NCBI RefSeq assembly: GCF_004359985.1
Contig: NZ_SMRO01000001.1
Location: forward strand, 1,529,093-1,593,092
DNA length: 64,000 nt
Reading direction: 5' to 3'
Source: Paraburkholderia flava
Lineage (GTDB): Bacteria; Pseudomonadota; Gammaproteobacteria; Burkholderiales; Burkholderiaceae
Position numbers and translations under genes: made by a program. Shown one piece after another: positions 1-9,527 of the stretch. Each line of letters opens with the position of its first letter. Within the stretch, counting starts at the first letter, position 1. Under the pieces are notes generated by a model. The model was not told the DNA's origin. It did not search any database and saw nothing but the letters and a program-made list of their open reading frames with translations.

Positions 1-1
1 T

Positions 2-427
2 CTCGTCGCCGGATTGTCCGCGCGCTATGCATGCGACGCGACCAACGGCATCCCCGCGCAATGGCAACGCTTTTCCGCGCACCTCGGCAGGATTCCTGGA
101 CAGATCGGCAACGTCGCGTACGGCGTGAACCACAACGCCGACGACGCAGGCCACTTCGACTATCTATGCGGCGTCGCGGTCCGCGATTTCTCGACGGTGC
201 CCGCCGAGTTGACCCATCTGCGGATTCCCGCACAACGCTATGCGGTGTTCGTGCATCGCGAGCATGTGTCGGCGGTTTGCCATACGTGGAATGCGATATG
301 GAATCGCTGGCTGCCCGAGTCCGGACACGCGCCCGCCGATGCGCCGCTATTCGAGCGCTACGACGAAGCGTTCGATCCGCTCACGGGGATGGGTGGGTTC
401 GAGATCTGGTTGCCGTTGAAGACGTGA
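2..427 (+). CDS. GyrI-like effector-binding domain protein, 5' end outside the window
   Basis: The frame is open from the first complete codon, so the gene begins upstream. The visible part reads LVAGLSARY, then IPAQWQRFSAHLGRIPGQ, then a C-terminal block with FEIWLPL. This is the pattern of the GyrI-like (AraC effector-binding) domain, which binds small hydrophobic ligands. In related genes it stands alone or follows an AraC-type DNA-binding domain; which applies here cannot be seen. It converges with the autotransporter gene across a strong hairpin. Confidence 0.75.
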   Translation, partial: LVAGLSARYACDATNGIPAQWQRFSAHLGRIPGQIGNVAYGVNHNADDAGHFDYLCGVAVRDFSTVPAELTHLRIPAQRYAVFVHREHVSAVCHTWNAIWNRWLPESGHAPADAPLFERYDEAFDPLTGMGGFEIWLPLKT

Positions 428-451
428 TGTGACGCATACGCATGCAACCCC

Positions 452-479
452 GTTAGTGCCGACGATCGTCGGCACTAAC
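452..479. terminator. Long perfect inverted repeat between convergent genes
   Basis: Two 12-base arms (GTTAGTGCCGAC and its reverse complement) flank a GATC loop in the 67-bp gap between two convergent genes. The hairpin is strong but has no clear T-run on either strand, so it may act as a bidirectional terminator or only as an RNA 3' end protector. Confidence 0.55.
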
Positions 480-494
480 AAAAGCAGTAGCCAA

Positions 495-3400
495 TCAGAA
501 CTGATACCCGAACTTCAAACTCGCCGCCTGCGCCGACGCATGCGTCGTGTTGATCAGCGTGTCGTAACCCACCGATACCGTCATCGCTTTGGTCGGTTGC
601 ATGCTGAGACTCACGCCCGCCGTCAGATAACCGCGCGGCAAACTCGTCCCCGGTGCCGCGAACAGCGTGCCGTCCTGCGCGGTCACCGACACCGCGCGAC
701 TGCTGCTCATCAATTCCTGCGCGTAACCCAACCGCACCTGCAGATTGACAGGCCGCAGCGCATCGCCGAACGCCTTGTCGACGGTCACTTCGGCATACGG
801 TTGCAGGCTGCGGACGTTGTCGGTGCCGACGCCGAGATCCTGTCCGCCCGCCCCGCTCTCGCCAAATCCGTTTGCACGGAAATACGCGTAGCGCAGTCCC
901 ATGCTCGGCGTCACGACGATGCTACCGAACGTCATCGGCATACTCGCCTGGCCGCCGGCCGTGAACTCGTTGCCGATGTGGTCGCCCTCTGCGGTGCCGA
1001 GCGGACCGAATGGTCGCTTCTGCGACAGGAAGTCGAGCGCATAACCGGCAGTCGCCGACACGCCGACCGGTCCGAACCAGCGGCTGCCATACAGCGCGAC
1101 GCGCAACGTGTCGGCGGTGCCGGAGTCGCCGGTCTGCTGTTCGTTGACATCGGTGTGCGTGTAGCCCCCGGCGACACCGAGCGTGTAGTCGCCGAACTTC
1201 CTGTCGAGTCCCGCGAGAAAACCGTAGCGGTTCGCCTGATAACCCGGTTCGCCGCTGGTGCCGCCCACGTGCGTCTGCGCACCGGTCGCATCGATCCAGC
1301 CATCGGGCGCCGCAGCCGTCGCCGACGAAACATGATTCAGTCGTGCAAGCAACGCCGTGTTGGCAGCCTGCGAACCGATCGACACGCTTGACCCAAGCGC
1401 GGTGTAAATACTGATGCCCGTCGGCGCAACGACCACCGGCGTCACAGGCGTAGTCGGGTTACCCGGTCCAACAACCGCCGCATCCGCGAGTGCAAGCCCC
1501 ACCGCATTGCCCGAGTACGTCACGTTCTGCTGCAACGACCCGAGCAGCGCACCCGAAGCCATGGTGTTCGTCACGCTGCTGAACTGCCCGCTGATACCCT
1601 TCGCCGAGACGAGCGTGTACTGCTTCGCGGTGTACGTGCCGGGATCGTAGGTGATCGCGAGTACGCCATTCAACGTCGCCGTGCCGCCGACGTTCAGCAG
1701 CGAAGCCGCCGTCGGACTGACCTCGACCGCGAGCGTGCCGTTGCTCGCCTGCGTGTAATTACCGCCGACGTTGAGCGTGCCGATCGACCCGCCCGGCGAC
1801 ACCGTACCGCCGTTGTTCGCGATGTTGCCTGCCACCGTGCCGTGACCGCGCAGCGTGCCGGTCGCGTTGACCTGCAGATCGCCTGCGAGGGTCGCGCTCG
1901 CGTGATCGGCATCGCCGACTTCGAGCGTGCCGGCGTTCAGGATCGTGCCGCCGGTGTAGGTGTTCTGACCGTTCAGCAGCAGCGTCCCTGCGCCGCTTTT
2001 CAGCAAACCGCCGGTGCCGGTGAGCGCCTGCGCGACGGTGAACGTGTTCGTTGCATCGTCGATATCGAAGCCGCCGCCCGCGCTGCCCCAGACGATGTTG
2101 CGCGCCGTCTGGTTGAAGCCCGTGCCGGTGACCTTCAGCGTGCCGCCCTGGAATTCGAGCGGGTTCGCACTCGCGCCGAGATTCGCATCCGACGCCACCG
2201 ACAGGAAGCCGCCGGACAACGTCGTCGTGCCCTGATACGTATTATTGCCGTTCAACACCAGCGTGCCGCCGTCGGTTTTGTTGAGACCGTCAGTGCCGGC
2301 GAGAACGTTGTCGACGACGGCCGTCGCGCCGCTGCTCACGCGCACCACCGGCGCGACGCCGCCCTGTCCGACGAGCGTCAGTGCATCGCCGGTGAGGTGG
2401 TAGCCGTCGGTCATGAACTGCATGCCGGTCGCGCTGACCGCGCCGTTGCTGTCGTCGACCGTCACGGTGCCGGCGGCGCCGCCGAAGATCGCGAATGCCG
2501 GCTGCGGCGACATCGGTCCGACGAACTGGCCGCTGGTGTCGGCCCACGTGTTCGAGAACGTGCTCCACGTGCCGCTGCCGCCGCCCATCGAACCCGCACT
2601 CGCCTGGCCGTTTGCGTCCCACTCGTTGAGCGTGAAACCCTGCGTATCGATCAGGTTGATCTGCTTGTCAATCGACAGCACCTGCAGCGACATGCCGGAT
2701 GGCGGCGCGAAGCCGCCGCCGGTGATCGACAGCGACGTGCCCCACTGGAACAGGTTGTACAGCCCCGGCCCCATGCTGCCGAGATTCGTCACGTTGAGCG
2801 TCGAGGTGCCGATCGACAGCCCGCCGGTCACGACGATGTGATCGCTCTGACCCGGCGTGCTGAAGTTCGGACCCGGCGCGCCGAAGTCGAAGTTCAGTTT
2901 CGAGCCGTTGCCGATGGTGAGATCGCCGTTGACCGTCAGCGTACCGATCTGGCCGGCACCACCCGCGGCGAGCGTGCCGCTGTTCGACACAATCGTATTG
3001 CCGACGGTGCCGAAGCCGCCCAGCGTGCCGCCGTTGACGCTGACGGCGCCGGCCACTTTCGCCGTCGTGTGCGTGCTGTCGCCGACGAACAGCGTCGAGT
3101 TCGCAGCGACCGTCGTGAGGCCGGTGTAGGTGTTCGCGCCGTTGAGTACTTCGCTGCCCGCGTTGACGTTCAACGTGCCCGCGCCGCCGATCACGCCGCC
3201 ATACGTGCCGGCCGCATCGCTGAGCGTGAGACCTGCGCCGCCGAGATTGACGTTGCCTGCATTGCCGGCGAGGCTCACGACGCTCAGGCTGTTGCCCGTT
3301 CCGGCGCCGGAGATGTCGAACGTGCCGCCGGTCATCTGTACGCTCGAAGCGGCAATCGTGCCGTTGATGCCGAACGAGAGCGTGCCGCCGTTGATCAGCG

Positions 3401-5828
3401 TGGTGCCGGTGTACGTGTTGTGGCCGGACAGCGTCTGCGTGCCGCCGTCGAGCGTGATCCCGCCGCCGGTCCCGCCGATTACGCCGCCGAACGTGTTGCC
3501 TGCGTTAGAGAGCTCCAGCGTGTTCGCACCGAGCGTCACCGTGCCGGCGCTGGTCAGGCTGCGCATGCCGAGCGTCGAGCCGCCGGTGAGACCGGACAGG
3601 TCGAGCGTACCGCTGACCAGGGCGAGCGATTGCCCCTGGCCGATCTGCGCGGCGCCGGTCAGCTTCAGCGTGCTCCCTGCACTGATGTTCGTGATGCCGC
3701 TGTACGTGTTGACGCCGGTGAGCGTTTCCGTGCCGCCGACGATCGCCAGGCCACCGGTGCCGCCGATCACGCCGCCGAACGTGTCGGCGGCCGCCGTGAG
3801 CAGCAGGTTGTTCGCACCGAGCGTCACGGTGCCCGCACCGGACAGGCTGTGCAGCGGAAGCGTTGTGCCGGCCGTAAGACCGGACAGGTCGAATGTGCCG
3901 GCCACCACTGCACGCGATTGACTGCCGGCCCTTCCGCCGCCTGTCAGCTTCAGCGTGCTCCCCGCGTCGATGGTCGTGTCGCCGGTATAGGTGTTGACGC
4001 CGGTGAACGTTTCCGTGCCGCCGTTCAGCGTCAGTCCGCCGCCGGTGCTGCTGATCACCCCGCCGAAGGACTCGTTGTTCGGGTTGTTGAGCGCGAGCGT
4101 GTGCGTGCCGAGCGTCACGTTGCCGCTGCCCGAGAGACCGGCGAGGGTCGCGCTGCCCCCGCTGATGCCGGAGACGTCGAACGTGGTCGCTGCAACGCCG
4201 GTCACATCGGTGCCGGACATAGTGCCGGCGCCCGTGATCGCTACACCGCCCGCATTGATCGCCAGCTGACCAGTGAACGTCGACAGATCGCCACTCAGCC
4301 CGAGCGTGCCTGCACCGGCCTTGATCAGCGAACCTGCGCCACTGACGCTACCGGTGAAGCTGCCGGCGGCAGCCTGATCGAACTCGACCGACGGCGCCGT
4401 CCCGCTGCCGCTGCTCGCAAACGTCAGATTGCCGGCGAACGTGCTGCTGCTGCCGATCAGTTGACCCTGCTCGACCGTCCAGTTGATGCCGCCGTTGCCC
4501 GTGCCGGTCAACGTCCATGTGCTGTCGCCGGCCTTGACGTTGTTCGCGAAGCCGACGATCAATCCCGAGTTCAGCGTGCCGGCACCGGCACCGCCCAGGG
4601 TCAGCGTGTCGCCGCCGTTCGTGGTACCGCTCAGGCTCTGGATATTGCCGGTGAAGGTCGCGCCCGGGTCGATCGTCAATGCGTTGCCGCCGCCTGAAAA
4701 CAGCACCGCGTTGGCCTGTGTGCCGTCGCCATTGAGCGCACCCTGAATCGATCCGCCGGTGGTGACCGTCTCGCCGCCCCACGCACGCACGCCGACGCCA
4801 CCGAAGCCGTTGCCGCCGGAACCGGTCGCGCCGCCGGTGATGGTCCCGGCGTTGGTCAGCGACGAACCCGCGCCGACGAGGTTGACGCCCGCACCGCCTC
4901 CGCCGTTACCCGCGGGCTCTCCGGAGCCGTTGGTGAATTGACCCGGTGCGCCACCGGCGCCGCCCGTAATCGTCCCACCCGCGCCATTGGTGATCGCTGT
5001 GCCGGCGCCGAGCGCGAGCATGCCGTCCCCGCCTCCGCCACCGCTACCCGCGTAACCATTATTGCCGCCGCTACCGCCGGCGCCACCGACTATCCTGCCG
5101 TTATTGATGAGCGACACGCCGCCCGCACTCGTGCCGACGATGATCCCCGCGCCGCCGCCGCCACCCGAACCGCCGTCGCCATTTGTCGCCGCATTCTGGT
5201 CGCCGCCCGCGCCCGCCGCGCCGCCGGTGATCACCGTCGCGGCGGACACGGTCGGCGTCGAGTTGCCGTCGTTGATAAAGATGCCTGCACCACCGCCGCC
5301 ACCGCCGCCGCCAAACAGGCCCCCTGCCGGCGCTGTCTGGCCGGGCTGGCCGGCCCCACCCGTCACCGACGTACTGGCACCCGCCGATCCGATCGCGCCC
5401 ACGCTGCCGCCGGCGCCTCCCGTTGCCGTGATCGAGTGAATGCTGTCCACCGAAGTGGCGCCAGCGCCACCGTTGCCGTTGCCGTCGGCAGTACTGCCCG
5501 CGATTTCGGAGGTGCCGCTCGCGTCGAGCGACGACGCATCGCCGCCCGTCCCATTGCCCGAGGCGCCATTGTTGATACGGCCAGGGCGCACACTCGTGCC
5601 GCCCGGCGCACCGCATCCCGACGGACTCGTGGGCGTACAGACCTGGCTCCACGCGGGCACGCTCATCGACGCGAGCACGACGGTCGCGATCGCCAGTGCG
5701 AGTGGATTGCGGCGCAGTGCGCGCGCCGAGAAGTTACCGGAAGCACCGCCCTGGGCACGCGCGTTTTCCGGCGCCGCCTGCAGCACGTTGAGCGACGGGT
5801 TCCATACGAGTCGGTAGACACGATTCAT
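495..5828 (-). CDS. Large autotransporter adhesin with ESPR signal and PATR repeats
   Basis: A type V secreted surface protein of about 1777 residues. The N terminus MNRVYRLVWNPSLNVLQ is an extended signal peptide region (ESPR), followed by a hydrophobic signal core ending near VPAWS. Next comes a glycine-rich region (roughly residues 70-380), then at least six autotransporter-associated beta-strand repeats marked by NTYxGxT (coding positions near 3986, 3702, 3411, 3128, 2240 and 1950; the first four are about 285 bp apart). The last 270 or so residues form the outer-membrane beta-barrel and end in Phe. The ATG at 5828 is chosen over an upstream GTG because GGGGAG lies a few bases before it. 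The passenger is predicted to form a beta-helix; its ligand is unknown. Confidence 0.93.
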   Translation of the reverse strand: MNRVYRLVWNPSLNVLQAAPENARAQGGASGNFSARALRRNPLALAIATVVLASMSVPAWSQVCTPTSPSGCGAPGGTSVRPGRINNGASGNGTGGDASSLDASGTSEIAGSTADGNGNGGAGATSVDSIHSITATGGAGGSVGAIGSAGASTSVTGGAGQPGQTAPAGGLFGGGGGGGGAGIFINDGNSTPTVSAATVITGGAAGAGGDQNAATNGDGGSGGGGGAGIIVGTSAGGVSLINNGRIVGGAGGSGGNNGYAGSGGGGGDGMLALGAGTAITNGAGGTITGGAGGAPGQFTNGSGEPAGNGGGGAGVNLVGAGSSLTNAGTITGGATGSGGNGFGGVGVRAWGGETVTTGGSIQGALNGDGTQANAVLFSGGGNALTIDPGATFTGNIQSLSGTTNGGDTLTLGGAGAGTLNSGLIVGFANNVKAGDSTWTLTGTGNGGINWTVEQGQLIGSSSTFAGNLTFASSGSGTAPSVEFDQAAAGSFTGSVSGAGSLIKAGAGTLGLSGDLSTFTGQLAINAGGVAITGAGTMSGTDVTGVAATTFDVSGISGGSATLAGLSGSGNVTLGTHTLALNNPNNESFGGVISSTGGGLTLNGGTETFTGVNTYTGDTTIDAGSTLKLTGGGRAGSQSRAVVAGTFDLSGLTAGTTLPLHSLSGAGTVTLGANNLLLTAAADTFGGVIGGTGGLAIVGGTETLTGVNTYSGITNISAGSTLKLTGAAQIGQGQSLALVSGTLDLSGLTGGSTLGMRSLTSAGTVTLGANTLELSNAGNTFGGVIGGTGGGITLDGGTQTLSGHNTYTGTTLINGGTLSFGINGTIAASSVQMTGGTFDISGAGTGNSLSVVSLAGNAGNVNLGGAGLTLSDAAGTYGGVIGGAGTLNVNAGSEVLNGANTYTGLTTVAANSTLFVGDSTHTTAKVAGAVSVNGGTLGGFGTVGNTIVSNSGTLAAGGAGQIGTLTVNGDLTIGNGSKLNFDFGAPGPNFSTPGQSDHIVVTGGLSIGTSTLNVTNLGSMGPGLYNLFQWGTSLSITGGGFAPPSGMSLQVLSIDKQINLIDTQGFTLNEWDANGQASAGSMGGGSGTWSTFSNTWADTSGQFVGPMSPQPAFAIFGGAAGTVTVDDSNGAVSATGMQFMTDGYHLTGDALTLVGQGGVAPVVRVSSGATAVVDNVLAGTDGLNKTDGGTLVLNGNNTYQGTTTLSGGFLSVASDANLGASANPLEFQGGTLKVTGTGFNQTARNIVWGSAGGGFDIDDATNTFTVAQALTGTGGLLKSGAGTLLLNGQNTYTGGTILNAGTLEVGDADHASATLAGDLQVNATGTLRGHGTVAGNIANNGGTVSPGGSIGTLNVGGNYTQASNGTLAVEVSPTAASLLNVGGTATLNGVLAITYDPGTYTAKQYTLVSAKGISGQFSSVTNTMASGALLGSLQQNVTYSGNAVGLALADAAVVGPGNPTTPVTPVVVAPTGISIYTALGSSVSIGSQAANTALLARLNHVSSATAAAPDGWIDATGAQTHVGGTSGEPGYQANRYGFLAGLDRKFGDYTLGVAGGYTHTDVNEQQTGDSGTADTLRVALYGSRWFGPVGVSATAGYALDFLSQKRPFGPLGTAEGDHIGNEFTAGGQASMPMTFGSIVVTPSMGLRYAYFRANGFGESGAGGQDLGVGTDNVRSLQPYAEVTVDKAFGDALRPVNLQVRLGYAQELMSSSRAVSVTAQDGTLFAAPGTSLPRGYLTAGVSLSMQPTKAMTVSVGYDTLINTTHASAQAASLKFGYQF

Positions 5829-5872
5829 CGAGATCTCCCCCACACGTCGCTCGCGCAGCGCGCGCGACGGTG

Positions 5873-5894
5873 ACTGATATTTACGGCAAATCAG
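5873..5894 (-). promoter_or_regulatory. Imperfect inverted repeat upstream of the autotransporter gene
   Basis: ACTGATATTT and AAATCAGT face each other across a short loop, 45 bp upstream of the autotransporter ATG. It could be an operator or a 5' UTR stem. The surrounding 229-bp gap is AT-rich compared with the genes and is the likely promoter region. Confidence 0.3.
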
Positions 5895-6057
5895 TTCCGT
5901 CGCACCGGAAACTCATGCATGTGTCTCGGGACCGTCTGCTCGTATTCTTTGATTTATAAGACAACGAGTTGGCGTCGTATCGTGACGCATGTAGACAGTC
6001 GAATCAACAGTTTTTAATCAAAATGAATAGACCCGTTTTATTGCAACGCGCCGCGCT

Positions 6058-6870
6058 TTACACGACCCTTACGCCGAATTTGTTTGCTTGCGGATTCACC
6101 CAGAACGCGTCGTTCTCGAAACGCCGGAAAACATCGGGCGGCAATATCGTTGCGCGTTCGGACGCGGCAACTTTCCTGTGGACTTTATGTAAGCCAGGCG
6201 TGCCGGCTCGCGCATCGAACGCGTCGGCGTCGAAGATCACGTTGTCGAAGTCGTGCTGGAACAGCGGCTCGCCGATGAAGTCATAGATCGCCGCCATCGC
6301 AGCAGCGGGATCGCGCACCAGCGTCTCGTATTGCACGAGCATCAGGTGCGGCGTGTGCTCGCCGTAGAACGCTTCCTTCAGCGCGTTGTACGCGTGACCC
6401 ACCATGCCGTCGGCGTTGCCGACGCCTTCGGCACGGCTATAGACAGTGCCGCCGGTCTGGAAATTGAAGATCGACGAAGGCTGCAGCGCATTGTCGCGAA
6501 TCACGCGCTCGATACTGTCGATGATCCACGATACGTGACGCACGCACGCGATCGTCTTCGCGCCAGGAAACAGCTGCTGCACGAGCGGCTGCTTCGCACA
6601 CCACATCCGGCTGGTATCGAAGACGACGTCGGCGGCAACCTCATCGCCGTAGTAATTGTCGAATACGCCGCGCAGCAGACGGGTGCGCTGCGCGTTGTCG
6701 ATGAACAGCGAGAACTCGTTGCGGTCGCTCATCTCCCCGAGCATCGCGAGCACCATGCCGGCGACGGGCCCGCTCATGTTCGCGTGAAAGCGCGGGTTTT
6801 GTCGGAGCAATGCGGCCAGAAGCGTGGAGCCGGCTCTCGGCAGACCCGATATGAAATGGAATGAACGCAC
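6058..6870 (-). CDS. Sulfotransferase family protein
   Basis: 270 residues. The N terminus HFISGLPRAGSTLLAALL carries the 5'-phosphosulfate-binding loop of PAPS-dependent sulfotransferases; the later ACVRHVSWIIDS segment fits the 3'-phosphate-binding region (R followed by S). The enzyme would move a sulfate group from PAPS to an unknown acceptor. The start is GTG with AAGGA six bases upstream. No signal peptide is seen, so it should act in the cytoplasm. It lies upstream of and in the same direction as the autotransporter gene, with 229 bp between them. Confidence 0.82.
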   Translation of the reverse strand: MRSFHFISGLPRAGSTLLAALLRQNPRFHANMSGPVAGMVLAMLGEMSDRNEFSLFIDNAQRTRLLRGVFDNYYGDEVAADVVFDTSRMWCAKQPLVQQLFPGAKTIACVRHVSWIIDSIERVIRDNALQPSSIFNFQTGGTVYSRAEGVGNADGMVGHAYNALKEAFYGEHTPHLMLVQYETLVRDPAAAMAAIYDFIGEPLFQHDFDNVIFDADAFDARAGTPGLHKVHRKVAASERATILPPDVFRRFENDAFWVNPQANKFGVRVV

Positions 6871-7048
6871 GCTTTTCCTTTTCGATTTCCGTTTGCTTTT
6901 CGACAGGCTTTTTGCCTTGCAGCGTATTACTACTCTGGTGCGATATTGCTTGCGATTCGACCGCTTGTGCCGTCAGCGGAAATTTAAACGCGTAGCGCGT
7001 CGACGACAAGCGGTCGTGCGATTTTTATATCTGAATGCGCGCGTCGTG

Positions 7049-7468
7049 CTACTGCTGCCCGCAGCCGATATCGCCTTCCGCGCAATGCAGCTGTTCGTCG
7101 AGCAACGTGGTCTGCGCACGCGTGAGCCGCGCGAGACACATCGAATACACCATCGGCTGCGCGCTGTACGGCGTCTGCGCGGCGGTCAGGAAATCGCACT
7201 GCGCGTTGCGATACGTGAGCCACGCGCGCTCCGCCTTCAGCAGCTCCGCCTTGCCCTGCGGACTCACGCGTCGCGTCAATTGCTCGTACGTGTCGTTCAG
7301 CTTGTGATCGGCGGCACGGAAGTCGAGATCGGCGCAGCGGTTCATCGTCAGTTGATCGGACGCGTTTGCGCAGTCCGCGCGCGGCGGTTGCGCGCTCGTA
7401 GCGGCGAAGGCACTGCCGCCGGCACACAGAACGAGCGTTGCCGCTGCATGGCGTGAGAACCGGATCAT
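7049..7468 (-). CDS. Secreted LprI-like (DUF1311) protein
   Basis: 139 residues with a signal peptide (hydrophobic core ending in AFA, about residue 22). The mature part has the pattern DCANASDQLTMNRCADLDF, then LNDTYEQL, LLKAERAWLTYRNAQCDF and SMCLARLT, which is the lysozyme-inhibitor LprI/DUF1311 family. Six cysteines suggest disulfides in the periplasm. Family members bind or inhibit lysozyme in some bacteria; here that role is inferred only. It starts 36 bp after the flavin reductase gene on the same strand. Confidence 0.8.
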   Translation of the reverse strand: MIRFSRHAAATLVLCAGGSAFAATSAQPPRADCANASDQLTMNRCADLDFRAADHKLNDTYEQLTRRVSPQGKAELLKAERAWLTYRNAQCDFLTAAQTPYSAQPMVYSMCLARLTRAQTTLLDEQLHCAEGDIGCGQQ

Positions 7469-7504
7469 CGTAGGTAAGCTCCTGAGTGGAATGTAGCCAG
7501 CACG

Positions 7505-8086
7505 TCAAGCGCGCGGCGCACGGCCGGCCGGTTCGACTTCGAACGCCTCGCCGGTTGCGAAGAACGTGCCGCCCGCGACGTAGTGGCAGGTGCGCAGATC
7601 GGGATCGTCGAAGTGCCAGCGATGATCCGAATAAACGCGGCTGTCCGCATACGCGGCAACCACTTCGCCGATGAACAGATCGTGCCGCTGGCTCGCATCG
7701 GGAATCACCTTGCACTCCATCCACGTGACGCAGCCGGCAAGCATCGGTACGTCGATCTCGCGGCCCTTGAACGTCTCGAGCTGGAACGCGGCGAACTTGT
7801 CGAAGTCCTCGCCCGCATTCGAGCCGACCGCGAGCGTCTGCCGCGCGAAGCTCACCGACGGCAACTGCAACCCGAACACGCCGCTCGCTTCGATCAGCTG
7901 ACGCGTCAACGTATGACTGTCGATCACGACAACGATCTTCGGCGGATCGAAGTCGAGCGGCATTGCCCACGACGCGGCCATCACGTTCGACCGGTCGCCG
8001 TGCGCGCTCGTGATGATCGTGACGGGGCCGTGATTGAGCAGGCGCGTCGCGCGCGGCAGCTCTACGTTCTCTCTCGTGGCGTTCAT
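7505..8086 (-). CDS. Flavin reductase family protein
   Basis: 193 residues of the FMN-binding split-barrel flavin reductase family. The N-terminal block LLNHGPVTIITSAHGDRSNVMAASWAMPLDFDPP is typical: strand, then NVMAASW at the FMN site. Such proteins bind FMN and use NAD(P)H to reduce flavin, or act as flavoproteins of unknown substrate. The ATG at 8086 is 174 bp from the divergent TRIC-type gene. Confidence 0.85.
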   Translation of the reverse strand: MNATRENVELPRATRLLNHGPVTIITSAHGDRSNVMAASWAMPLDFDPPKIVVVIDSHTLTRQLIEASGVFGLQLPSVSFARQTLAVGSNAGEDFDKFAAFQLETFKGREIDVPMLAGCVTWMECKVIPDASQRHDLFIGEVVAAYADSRVYSDHRWHFDDPDLRTCHYVAGGTFFATGEAFEVEPAGRAPRA

Positions 8087-8260
8087 GTATCGTCCTCGCG
8101 CGGCGTGGCGCGCAATCGTCGTGGTGATGTCATCGCTATACAGGTGAGCATTCTAGACATCAATCCGTCGATGCACACGCTGGTGTGTCCGCGGTTATCA
8201 TCGCGATCAGTCGCCGGACGGCATGTCGCCGGCTCCCTCTTCGTTCCGCTCCCGACGTCC

Positions 8261-8881
8261 ATGAAAAGAATCGAAACGGTCGTGCTCGCAGCCGACCTGG
8301 CAGGCACCGCGGTGTTCGCGCTCGAAGGCGCGCTCGCCGCGATGCACGGCGGACTCGATCTGCTCGGCGTGATGGTGCTGTCGTTCGTCGTCGCGCTCGG
8401 CGGCGGCGTGATTCGCGATCTGCTGATCGGCGCAACGCCACCGAATGCCGTGCGCGACTGGCGCTATCCCGCGCTCGCATTCGCGACGGGTCTGCTGACC
8501 TTCGTCTTTCACGGCTCCGCGCGCGAATTGCCCGCGCTGCTCGTCACGACGCTCGATGCGGCCGGGCTTGCGCTGTTCGCGGTCGCAGGTGCGCAGAAGG
8601 CGCTCAACTATGGAATCGGGCCGTTCATCGCGACGTTGATGGGCACGGTGACCGGCGTAGGCGGCGGGGTGATCCGCGATCTGCTACTCGCGCGCGTGCC
8701 GCTCGTGCTGGTCGCCGATATCTATGCGAGCGCGGCGTTCGTCGGCGGCGTAGCGCTCGTCGCTGCGCGACGCTTCGGTGTGCCGCCGGTCGCGGCTGCG
8801 TTGCTGGGCGGTGGAGTGTGCTTCGTGCTGCGGATGCTTGCCGTCACGCACGGCTGGCAGTTGCCGAAAGTGACGATGTAG
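8261..8881 (+). CDS. Trimeric intracellular cation (TRIC) channel family membrane protein
   Basis: 206 residues and about seven membrane segments, with two copies of the hallmark GGGVIRDLL (VALGGGVIRDLLIG and VGGGVIRDLLLA). This duplicated three-helix unit defines the TRIC/UPF0126 (YadS, YicG) family. Prokaryotic members with known structure form trimeric potassium-permeable channels. The ATG at 8261 (MKRIETVV) is preferred because the family starts just before the first helix; the frame is open further upstream but that part overlaps the promoter region of the divergent gene. Confidence 0.88.
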   Translation: MKRIETVVLAADLAGTAVFALEGALAAMHGGLDLLGVMVLSFVVALGGGVIRDLLIGATPPNAVRDWRYPALAFATGLLTFVFHGSARELPALLVTTLDAAGLALFAVAGAQKALNYGIGPFIATLMGTVTGVGGGVIRDLLLARVPLVLVADIYASAAFVGGVALVAARRFGVPPVAAALLGGGVCFVLRMLAVTHGWQLPKVTM

Positions 8882-8912
8882 CGGTTCCGGCGCCGCGTGT
8901 TTCGCGCGGCGG

Positions 8913-9206
8913 TCAATCGCGCCGGTGCCGATCGCCAAGCGCAATACCGACGAGCGCCGCGACCAGCACGATGCCGACCACCGCCACCGTTTCCGCCACG
9001 GCAATCGCGACGTGCGTCGGTCCGATCACCGCGACGCTGCCGACCAGCAGTCCGATCCCGCACAGCGCACACAGCGCGACGAGCGAACTGGTGTCGTGCG
9101 TTTCGTGCGCGTCACGCGAAGCCGCTGTGTCGTGAACGTCGATACCCGGCGCGTCGTCGCCCGGCGCACTGCGTCGCACCGGATCGGCTGGTGTCGAAGC
9201 CCGCAT
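8913..9206 (-). CDS. Small two-helix membrane protein, unknown function
   Basis: 97 residues: a polar, acidic N-terminal 40 residues, then two hydrophobic segments (LVALCALCGIGLLVGSVAVI and VAIAVAETVAVVGIVLVAALVGIAL) and a basic end DRHRRD. AGGAGA lies eight bases before the ATG, which supports translation. It converges with the TRIC-type gene. No family is recognised. Confidence 0.6.
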   Translation of the reverse strand: MRASTPADPVRRSAPGDDAPGIDVHDTAASRDAHETHDTSSLVALCALCGIGLLVGSVAVIGPTHVAIAVAETVAVVGIVLVAALVGIALGDRHRRD

Positions 9207-9527
9207 CTATATTCTCCTGCTGTGAAAGGGTGGCGTCGGTCTGTTGCGCGGTGGCCCGCTCCGACCGTGCGATTCGGTATGACGATATCGTCGTCAGCGC
9301 GAACGGCGTCCGTTCGCATCGGGATGAATGGTAAAGCGGGGATCGCGAACCGTTCAAGCTCAATGTTATGCGTGCGCGATTCGTCTACGCTCAGTGGTCA
9401 TCGCCGTGCGCGAACATGCCAGAATGTATTTCGATGCGTTCGCGTCTCCCGCCTTTCGACAGCGAATGTTCTATCGCCCGAACGTGCCGCTCTCTTTAAT
9501 CAAACGATCGAACCGGACGTAAATCGC
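9207..9527. other. Intergenic region without a supported gene
   Basis: A 321-bp gap between two divergent unknown genes. It should hold both promoters. No RNA gene, hairpin or recognisable operator was found by eye. Confidence 0.5.

Noticed and set aside
1842..4697. Long open frame (951 codons) on the + strand opposite the autotransporter gene
   Set aside because: It is the GC-rich shadow of the repeats: basic, low-complexity translation, no ribosome site and no family features.
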